64,000 nucleotides of DNA from the NCBI GenBank assembly GCA_031841125.1, contig CM063114.1:56008955-56072954 (forward strand), written 5' to 3'. Every line of letters begins with the position of its first letter. Position 1 is the first letter of the stretch. A model generated the notes under the pieces. That model ran no database searches, was not told the DNA's origin, and saw only the letters and a program-made list of their open reading frames with translations. This document shows positions 56,805 through 64,000 of the stretch, piece after piece. The position numbers and the translations under genes are program-made. The stretch is from Acanthococcus lagerstroemiae. Its lineage: Eukaryota > Arthropoda > Insecta > Hemiptera > Eriococcidae.

Positions 56805-56990
56805 TGCGGTGTCATAGGGGCCACTTTGGCATGCGTGCATCGCCATACGTCCCACCACAATTGATACTTATAAGTTCCCCCCTATTCTGACGCAGGCCCA
56901 TTCGGGGCATTTCTGGGATAAGGGGTGCGGTGTCCCGGGGCCAATTTGTCATGCGTGCATCGCCATACGCCCCTCTATCATCGATACCTA
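56805..56990 (+). repeat. Dispersed repeat E, tandem copies 2 and 3
   Basis: Two units about 120 bp apart: GTGCGGTGTCATAGGGGCCA...TTTGGCATGCGTGCATCGCC...ATACGTCCC and GTGCGGTGTCCCGGGGCCAA...TTTGTCATGCGTGCATCGCC...ATACGCCCC, each followed by a GATACTTATA/GATACCTATA segment. A third copy is at 31755-31812. Confidence 0.75.
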
Positions 56991-57180
56991 TACAAGTATC
57001 GTGCATGACGTAACGTGCATTAATGCATTTCCTATCGCTCATACACGTAATTTTATCTATTTTAACTTAACGTGCCAATAAATTTTCCCCTTGTGAAACC
57101 GATTGTACCTCAGAGTCCCACCATTATGTTTTGTTTTTTTTATTTCAGTAAGTAAGGTTCTATTTGTGGTTGCAGAACAT

Positions 57181-57546
57181 CAGGGACGTACCGATAAGGG
57201 GGCAAGGAGGAACTTACCCCCTGTAGAAATTTTTCACTCAGCAGTTGGGAAAATTTACCATTTCAGTCAGGCCAGTTGGGAAATCCAACAACAAGTTAAA
57301 AGTTTTTTTGTTTTGCTTCGATACTTGGGAATTGAGTTGAAAAGTTGGGAAGACCCAACAAAGTCAAAAGGTTTTTCTTCTTTTGCATTGATACGTGGGA
57401 ATTTTGAGTTGAGTCAGTTGGAAAAATCCAACAGGTCAAAAGTTTTTTTTTTTTTTGCTTTGATACGTGGGAATTCTGAATTCAGTCAGTTGGGACTTTC
57501 ACAATTTTTACCCCCCCTCCCGGAAAAACTCTTTAGTACGTCCCTG
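57181..57546. mobile_element. hAT-type MITE, 366 bp, with internal tandem repeats
   Basis: Termini CAGGGACGTAC and GTACGTCCCTG are inverted repeats. Perfect 8-bp duplications CAGAACAT flank it (57173-57180 and 57547-57554). Inside are about three ~80-bp units (TTGGGAAxxxCCAACAA, GTCAAAAGTTTTT, TTGATACGTGGGAATT). A 163-codon frame (57103-57594) spans the element, but the repeat explains it. Duplication length and CAGGG termini assign it to hAT-derived MITEs. Confidence 0.93.
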
Positions 57547-57554
57547 CAGAACAT

Positions 57555-58253
57555 AGGCAATGATGAAATTCAATACGTGAGAGAAAAAATTTGACCTGGC
57601 AGCAATTTTTCTTTAAACAATGATAGGTTAATGTTTTCTTTCTCTTGTTATCAGTCTGTCGAATGAAATGACGAGGAGATTCTTTGGCATTTCTATGATT
57701 TTGGTATTTTACTTTGATTACAATAAATAAATTGAATTTCACTTTCTTCTTTTTATCCTATCAATTTAGATTTTTTGTTTTTCAGTTTGTGCCAAACATT
57801 GGTCAACCAATAATTGGCAAATTTTAACATATTTTCAACAATTCATAGAAAAGAGCACTTGAGCGTGACATCGGCGCGTGCAAATGGAACTCATTCCTAA
57901 TGACATACACGACCATATGTTGGGATTAAAAATGGAAAATTCTGCCAATAATTAGCACCAGTTGCCAAATTTTGGTTTTTGGACCCTTCGTACGATGCCT
58001 GTGGATTAATACAGGGAGGTTATGGCAGCAACATATTATCATACCTTGTAGATAAAGGATGAGAGCATCCATCGATTCCAAAATCAGCCCCTCCATATAA
58101 TTAGAGCTCGAGATAGGGCCGTCCAAAAAACCTGACCAATAAATGGTACTTTACCTTGATATCTTCCAGATTTTTTTTCCCTTTATAAACAAATTCGCAT
58201 CACTTTGGACAGTGATGTCAAAGTAGAAATGAGGTTTTCAAAATACTATTGGT
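57555..58253. other. Gene-free stretch with AATAAA sites
   Basis: After the MITE a short frame NIGNDEIQYVREKI ends at the stop near 57594, and AATAAATAAA lies near 57722. No gene is established. See the finding on the possible splice acceptor at the insertion site. Confidence 0.35.
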
Positions 58254-58261
58254 GTTGTTGA

Positions 58262-59062
58262 CAGAGTTGGGCGTTATTCGAATAAAACGTTATTCCAATA
58301 ATAATCATGAATAACAGTTCAATCATTATTCGTTATTTATTATTCCTAAGCACGTAAAATTATTCATCAATCATTATTCAGTAAAATGAAGATGTGAATA
58401 ATATTCGTCAATCATCGTTACTCGTAATTTATTGCGGACGCAGTAACAAAACAAAAAATCTAACAAGGATCAGTGGCGTAGCCAGGACTTTTTCAAAGGG
58501 GGTGGGGGGAGGGCAGGGGGCAAAATAAGATTTTCAAGGGAGAAAAAGTCAAACATTGAAGTATTTTTTTAAATTGCTAATATTAGAGGACTATGTAAAA
58601 ATATTGGGAGGGGATTTTTTCTTTGGTAAAAGGATTTTTTCTTTGGTAAAAATTTTTTTGGGAGAAAGTAATTTTTTTTTTGGGGGGGGGGAGCAAAAAT
58701 ATATTTATTTTGGAAATTTTTTGGGGGTAAAAATATTTTTGGGTGTGGAGGGGTATTTTTTCTACCTAATCTTACTGGGGTGATTAGAAAGTAAATAACG
58801 TTTTTCCAATTTTCTCGGGGGGGGGGGCAAATGACTGCGCCAGGGGAGGGCAACGCCCCCTGGCCCCACTTTGGCTATCAGCCTGATTTCAATATTCGCG
58901 TGATTGATGTTACTAAATACTGATTACTGAATAATGAATGACTATTCGTTATTCATACTTACGCCTAACGAATAAACTATTCGTTATTCGTTATTAACGA
59001 ATAACGAATAAAGGTTGCATTATTCATTATTCAGTATTCGAATATTATTCGGCCCAACTCTG
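58262..59062. mobile_element. hAT-type MITE with 8-bp duplication and nested insert
   Basis: The left end CAGAGTTGGGCG and inverted right end CAGAGTTGGGCC are flanked by perfect GTTGTTGA duplications (58254-58261, 59063-59070). Both subterminal regions are filled with ATTATTCGTTATTC-like repeats, which extend the symmetry. A separate element starting CAGTGGCGTAGCCAGG occupies the middle (58471 to about 58878). Without it the MITE would be about 390 bp. CAGAGTTGGG termini and 8-bp duplications are typical of hAT. Confidence 0.95.
58471..58878. mobile_element. Nested CAGTGGCGTAGCC element inside the hAT MITE
   Basis: It starts CAGTGGCGTAGCCAGGACTT, the terminus type of the element at 27878, and ends in TTTGGCTATCAGCCTG, whose complement CAGGCTGATAGCCA is an imperfect partner. 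The interior is G-rich (runs near 58682-58691 and 58818-58827) with TTTTTTCTTTGGTAAAA repeated twice. No 8-bp duplication is recognisable, perhaps through decay. Confidence 0.6.
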
Positions 59063-59309
59063 GTTGTTGAGCTCTCTTTTTTACAATGAAAATGCGGTGA
59101 CATTGAGAAACTGAAAACGGCCAACGACCTACATTTTTTCACTGTATCCACCCGGCTTCTTTAAAATTGGAAATGTTTACAGATTTCACCAGTTCTACAA
59201 CAGTAGTGTTTTCCAACTGATTTCAGCAAGTCATTAGGATCTATTATCGTATCGTTTTTGGTAATTTTGTTTCAATTCTTCCAAACACTTGATCGACCGG
59301 CATTAACGA

Positions 59310-59575
59310 ACACAAGTAAGAGGTAGAGTGATCAAAATCGATATTTCCCATGCTTGAACACGGAGAGCAAAAATTCAACTAGTTTTATGAGGATTCTATT
59401 GATTAGTTTGTTCTAATTTGTAGGCGATGTTGTATGTCAGTAAGAATTCACCCTGAAATAATCTAAATTTTTCAAAATTCAAAATACCAAATCAATCACT
59501 TATACATTTCTAATGAGAGTGATTTATTTGATCACTATCAGTCACTTCGATTCCGAATCCCAATTCGAACGAAAA
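59310..59575 (+). repeat. Dispersed repeat D, copy 2
   Basis: Same-orientation partner of 24640-24960, sharing GGTAGAGTGATCAAAA, TTTGTTCTAATTTGTA-like, TTCAAAATTCAAAATA, AGTGATTTATTTGATCA and CACTTCGATTCCGAATCCCA. Confidence 0.75.
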
Positions 59576-59599
59576 AAACTGTGCGGAAAGTGTTACCAG

Positions 59600-60965
59600 T
59601 TGAAACACATTCATTTCAGAGTTCCTCACCCGGTAAAAATAACTAAATAATATTCTTCACCTTAGTTCATTCATTTTCCTTCAGGTTCGTCTGTAAACTT
59701 TACTCATGACTCTAACCCCTATCTTTGTGAGCCATTTTAACGTACTCCCAAGCAAAAATAGCTAGTTTTGATTCTACGGTCGAATACGGCTTGTCTTTTA
59801 GTATACCAAATCTGTACTTAACTCATTTTCGGGAGGATGTGGAGAAGTAGACATTGGATTCTACATATACACCACAAATATACGTGCGAAAAATTCGTAA
59901 ATATTTCTAATGGGGAGGGAGGCGCCAATAAATGAATTTATTCTGATCACTTTCCGAGTCTCCTATTTCAAATATGTTCGACACTTCCTTCCAGCACTGG
60001 AAAAATCTCACCGAATTACCCCCACGAGCATCAGTATCATTCAGCTTTAGAATACAGCGAAATCAAACCACTTCTACTTAATCCTGTAAATTTGAAAATT
60101 AGGAAATTTTTCCAATAATTTTTCGCCACTACTCGAGATACCAACGATTATTCGGAAAGATGATAAGAGTTTCCCTTTTTGTTCTTGAAGCGTTTTTCCG
60201 AACAGGTACTCAACTCATAGAAAAACTTCGCACCGCAGACTTTTGACCGCCTCATTCAAAGTCAGCTCTTTCGCTTTGATAATCACACCTTTCATCTATA
60301 CTAATTTTCAATAACTACATTTTTAAAATTCGCGGAATTTACCGTCTGCGTCCAACAAAAAAAGCGAGCATACCGTATTTTCAGCTTATACACGTTGCGG
60401 TGGAATAAATCGAATATTTTTTTAATCTAAGGAATTTTAATCCGCAACGATTATGGGTTACATCCAAATTTGCATGCAACAAATGAAATTTTGAAAAATC
60501 TACATATTCGACGGCGATGAAAAAAAAGAGAGAGAAACGTATACTAAAAACATCGCGCCAAATATTACAATAATTTCGTTTATTGTTTGAAATAAATTTA
60601 AAAATCGGCGAAATGTTTCAACCTGGAAGGAGAAAGGTGGTTGAAAATCATCCGCGCGCATTTTCGCAATATTTATTTACGGTTTTTAATTTCCTCTTTT
60701 TTTCCGCCCCGAAATACACGAGCGAGGCAAAAATGTAAAATGTAATTATGGATACGGTAGGAAAGTTTTTGAAGAAAAACGAGCTCAGGAAAATGCAGAC
60801 AAATAGCGTCGGCGATACATTGTTACATTCTTAGGGCGTCAGCGTGTGGAAGCTAAAAGGAGTGAGAGAGAGAGAAAAAAAAGTTATTGCACAGCATTGC
60901 AAATTCTTCCTTCCAGAAAGCAGACGCGTTTAAAAATTAAATTAAATCACAGTTTACGTCAACAT
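59600..60965. other. Gene-free AT-rich stretch
   Basis: No supported gene. A short GA-rich simple stretch lies near 60866-60885. Confidence 0.5.
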
Positions 60966-60970
60966 ACGAG

Positions 60971-61201
60971 ATGCCAAAGAGAGGAAGTGGCGGTTGGGAC
61001 CTATATTGCAGTTTCAAATTCCTTGAATTACTGCCTAAAGAACAAATTGTGTTAGTGCTGCCAGATACAAAGAAATTTCTGTACTTTCAAAACGCATGGC
61101 CCGTAAAACGCTTGAAAATTATGATAAGAGAATTAAAGTTTTTTATAGATTTTGTAAAGAGATTTGAAGAAATCGGGATAAAAATCAAAGAAGCAGACTA
61201 A
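60971..61201 (+). CDS. Unassigned small open frame, 76 codons
   Basis: The peptide starts MPKRGSGGWDLYCSFKFLEL, continues KEQIVLVLPDTKKF and ends FVKRFEEIGIKIKEAD. Its composition is protein-like: mixed charged and hydrophobic residues, two tryptophans, a predicted amphipathic helix at the C terminus, no repeat bias. It has no signal peptide or membrane segment and no family I recognise. The ATG context (ACGAGATGC) is not strong. It could be a terminal exon, a retroposed fragment or chance; an upstream frame overlaps it in another phase. Confidence 0.3.
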   Translation: MPKRGSGGWDLYCSFKFLELLPKEQIVLVLPDTKKFLYFQNAWPVKRLKIMIRELKFFIDFVKRFEEIGIKIKEAD

Positions 61202-61960
61202 ATTCTTTTTAAATTTACTTAAGTTTCTTCATATTTTTCTAAAATTTTGAATTTTTAGAAACACTGAAAAAATTTGTATCTGGCAACACTGAATAGTATG
61301 AATCAAAACAATTGTGTTGGCAAAACATCAATATACTCGCAGATCACACATATGTGATTTCTCAACATTCTGAGAACCTCCTCTCACTCAATGCCTTCTG
61401 AACCTCCAGAAGATCTGTACACCTTTTCAATTAGAATTGACTAGCAAATATAACGATTAGATTGTTTTTTAAACCATGCGCATACAGCTACTTCGATTTT
61501 GGCAACATACTTCAAAAATTCAAACAAAAACTCGACCACAGTTAAACTGTATTTCGTTAAGTTCGGCCACTACTTCGTGTTTACCATCTAATTAAGTTTG
61601 AGTTCTGAGGAACACCACTCGATATTTAACCATTTACAATATTTTAACAGTCATGCAAACTGAAAAAATCATTCGTAGTTTGTACTTTAATAAAACTCAT
61701 TATATCGAAAAAGATCCTTATACGTTATACCTTGCCTCTCCCCTCTTTATTCAATCGAATACAAAGGAAATCCGCTTACACAGTGCCCCTATGGCACCTA
61801 CCTGTTGAAAATTACCAAACGAAAATCTTCGGGAGAGGCCCACTCACCCTACGATTATTGCCCTTTTTCTCACAAACCTAATTTCTTTAGCTTTGATGCT
61901 TCTTTGTAATTTTTCCTGGACATTACAAACCACCACCCACTCGAAACATTCAGCCGCCGT
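61202..61960. other. Gene-free stretch
   Basis: No supported gene or repeat was recognised. Confidence 0.5.
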
Positions 61961-61964
61961 CCTC

Positions 61965-62275
61965 AAATCAATTACTCGTCACTCTTTATCCTTTCTCTGT
62001 TTGTATTCCCTGTCTTCTGTCTTTTCCACCATTTATCTGTTCTCTCTTTCATTCTTCTCACCTTCCATTGTTTCCATTTTCTATCTTTTCAGTCTTTCAT
62101 CTTTTCTACACTTGTACTTTCCATTCTAATATTTCCTGATTTTGTATTTTCCAGCTTTAGTATTTTCTGTCGTTGGCTATGCACTTTCTAAGTTTGTCTT
62201 TTCCAAACTTTCCACAGTTCATCTTTTTTCTTTTTTCAACTTTTTCGTCGTTGAGCTTTTCCATATTCCATCTTC
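61965..62275 (+). repeat. Pyrimidine-rich degenerate repeat, block 1
   Basis: Irregular repeats of CTTTTCCATCTTT and TTTTCTGTCTTCC type, almost devoid of long purine runs on the plus strand. The open frames through it (serine-, phenylalanine- and leucine-rich) are products of composition. Confidence 0.8.
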
Positions 62276-62279
62276 TCTA

Positions 62280-62880
62280 TTCATGTATACAAGCTCCACC
62301 AGGAGCGCTAATGTCGAAGAGGAAAACATGATGCGTGTATATTACACCCTAAGAACGTGTGCTCATAAAAGTGTTGCTTTTATATTGATTTTTATGAAAA
62401 AATGCTAAGAACAAAAGTTGTAGCCCTTTTCATTTCCTATCAGATGAGCCTAATTTTAGATATATGTTGTTTTTAGTAACAGTCACCTGGAGTGACTCTT
62501 TTGCGTGTACACACGAATATGTGACCTGAAATCATGAAATGTACCTCTGGTGTCAAAAAATCATTATCATTTTTTTGACAATTCCCATAGAAAAAAATTA
62601 CGCTCTTTTGATTGAAACAGATCGCAGCTTCCTATCTTCATCAGTTTTTCCACAAATTGCATTCAAAATTAACGTCAAAAATTTAAAAAAACATCCGTTT
62701 ACATGGCGTTGTATGGAACAGGCCTATGGGAATGACAGAGAACAAGAATTTGAAACGAAGTTGTCATAGCAACGCGTAAATGCACCACGTGTACATCTGT
62801 GCACACACTACTACCATCCCATCTTTACACTCGCGTTCATCTCAAAACCCTGTTTTTGCACAAGAGGCACATTTCATGAT
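62280..62880. other. Interruption of the pyrimidine tract
   Basis: Ordinary-composition sequence separates the two pyrimidine blocks. Its AAAAGTTGTAGCCCTTTTCA...TTTCCTATCAGATGAGCC segment (about 62413-62450) resembles AAAATGTTAGCCCTTATCAT...TTCCAGATGAGCC near 36956-36992, so it holds part of another dispersed repeat. Confidence 0.55.
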
Positions 62881-62884
62881 TCCA

Positions 62885-64000
62885 GGTCACATATGTGTTT
62901 CCCATCTCTGTACATTTCATATTCGATTATTTCATCTCTATATTTTCCTTTTTCTATCTAGTCAGTCTTCTGCCCTTTTCTGCCCTCGATATTTAATCTT
63001 TTCCACCCACTATCTTTGCAGTCTTCCATCTTTTCTGTCATTATCTTTTTTAATCTCCCATTTTGTCTACCTTCGTATTTCCTATTTCAAAATTTTCTGA
63101 CTTTGTCTTTCCCATCATTGTCATCTCTACTATTGTCTTCTCCAGTTTTTTCTTTCTGTTCTTTTTTGTCACCATTTTTGGTTTTCCTATCTTTGTCCTT
63201 TCTACTTCTGTCTCTCTTACCTTCCATCTATTTCATTTTTGCCTTTTCTGAGTCTGTATCTTCTACCACTGTTACTTCATCATTGACTTTTCCAATCTTG
63301 TATGTTCTGTTTGGCCTTTTCTGTTTTTTCTTTTCCATTTTCCATATATTCTATCCCATTCGCCACTATTCTCATCTTGAATCATTTCTATCTTCCATAT
63401 TTTCTGTCTTCCATGTTTTCTGTCATACATCTTTTCCATATTCCATCGTTTTTGGTCTTCCATCACTTCTGCTATTTTTTTTTTCTGCCCTTTCTTTTCT
63501 ATCTTAATCTTTTCCATATTTGCCTATTTCATCGTAATCTTTCCCACTTTTTATAATTTTCATTGTCCATCTCTTTTTGGTCTTCTATCTTTATTTGCCT
63601 TCCCTCCATCTTCCATCGTTTCTATATTTCTTTTTTAATCTACTGTCTTTCCAGTTTTGAAATATCATATTTAGATATTTTCTGGCACTGACTTTTCCAT
63701 CTTTCTTATGATTTTGTGTTTTCTGTCCAAGATTTTTACCGTTTTTCCTTTTTTCATACTTTCTATCATCTTTTTCATCGTTCATCCTTTCAACCTCCCT
63801 ATTTTTCCATCTACTAACTTTTCCATTATCCAGCTTTTCCAATCTGTTTTTCCATCTCAGTTTTTTCCATAGTTGTCTTTTTATCATTAAATTTTCTATC
63901 CTTCTCTTTACCATGTTCATCTTTTCAGTCTCTGTCCTTTTCTCTCTTCATCTTTCCTGTCTTTCTTTTTTGACCATCTATAATTTCTGTTCAGTACGTA
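62885..64000 (+). repeat. Pyrimidine-rich degenerate repeat, block 2
   Basis: More than 1.1 kb of TTTTCCATCTTT, TTTCTGTCTTCCAT and TTTGTCTTTCC variants, running to the window edge. Strong strand asymmetry (pyrimidines on plus, purines on minus) gives long open frames on both strands, such as 163 and 109 codons, that should not be annotated as genes. Confidence 0.85.

Noticed and set aside
57103..57594. 163-codon protein
   Set aside because: Most of it lies in a hAT MITE with internal tandem repeats and precise target duplications.
63016..63920. Membrane-protein-like frames of up to 163 codons
   Set aside because: Serine/phenylalanine/leucine richness is due to pyrimidine-rich repeats; frames overlap on both strands.

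Overview
The window looks like AT-rich, intergenic nuclear DNA from an animal, most likely an arthropod and probably an insect. Evidence for this is the mix of RTE-type LINEs, a tRNA-derived SINE, several hAT-type MITEs with 8-bp target duplications, diverged satellites and long homopolymers, with almost no intact coding sequence. Bacterial or viral organisation is excluded: there are no dense ORFs, operons, Shine-Dalgarno spacing, tRNA or rRNA genes. The species cannot be named from the sequence. No host gene can be identified with confidence. Most reading frames are chance, and those with recognisable protein similarity belong to decayed mobile elements or to a broken zinc-finger copy.

Layout. 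0-8.9 kb: gene-free; two copies of a 150-bp dispersed repeat (889, 6308), a three-unit tandem repeat (1.1-1.4 kb), a diverged ~140-bp satellite (4.7-6.1 kb) and a foldback element. 8.9-11.5 kb: a retroposon 3' end, then a ~43-bp-unit array that occurs in both orientations around a second retroposon 3' end, then a ~280-bp tandem duplication. 14-16.9 kb: a 235-bp inverted repeat enclosing a CACTCAGT-type satellite, a TTCGGGAA tandem block and a MITE with ~60-bp terminal inverted repeats. 18.9-20.2 kb: a C2H2 zinc-finger pseudogene and a minus-strand SINE. 21.3-26.4 kb: more satellite units and retroposon debris. 27.6-31.7 kb: an inverted repeat holding a 157-bp hAT MITE, then a long broken minus-strand RTE-like LINE (endonuclease, reverse transcriptase, C-terminal domain) and a second LINE relic. 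33.1-33.6 kb: a SINE nested in a MITE. 35.8-37.4 kb: two more LINE relics and a second TTCGGGAA block. 39.5-40.3 kb: weak signs of a small spliced transcription unit. 44.8-49.1 kb: three clusters of an unusual TCGCAT/ATGCGA-rich palindromic repeat, with a fossil hAT-like transposase end between the second and third. 49.3-52 kb: a satellite split by a 5'-truncated LINE with an exact 12-bp target duplication. 54.5-54.8 kb: two adjacent foldback hairpins. 57-59.1 kb: two hAT MITEs with perfect 8-bp duplications, one carrying a nested element. 62-64 kb: long pyrimidine-rich degenerate repeats.

These features do not form a cooperating gene system. They record repeated insertion (LINE machinery probably mobilised the SINE; hAT transposase the MITEs), nesting and satellite spread. 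The least familiar component is the palindromic TCGCAT-type repeat family at 44.8-49.1 kb.
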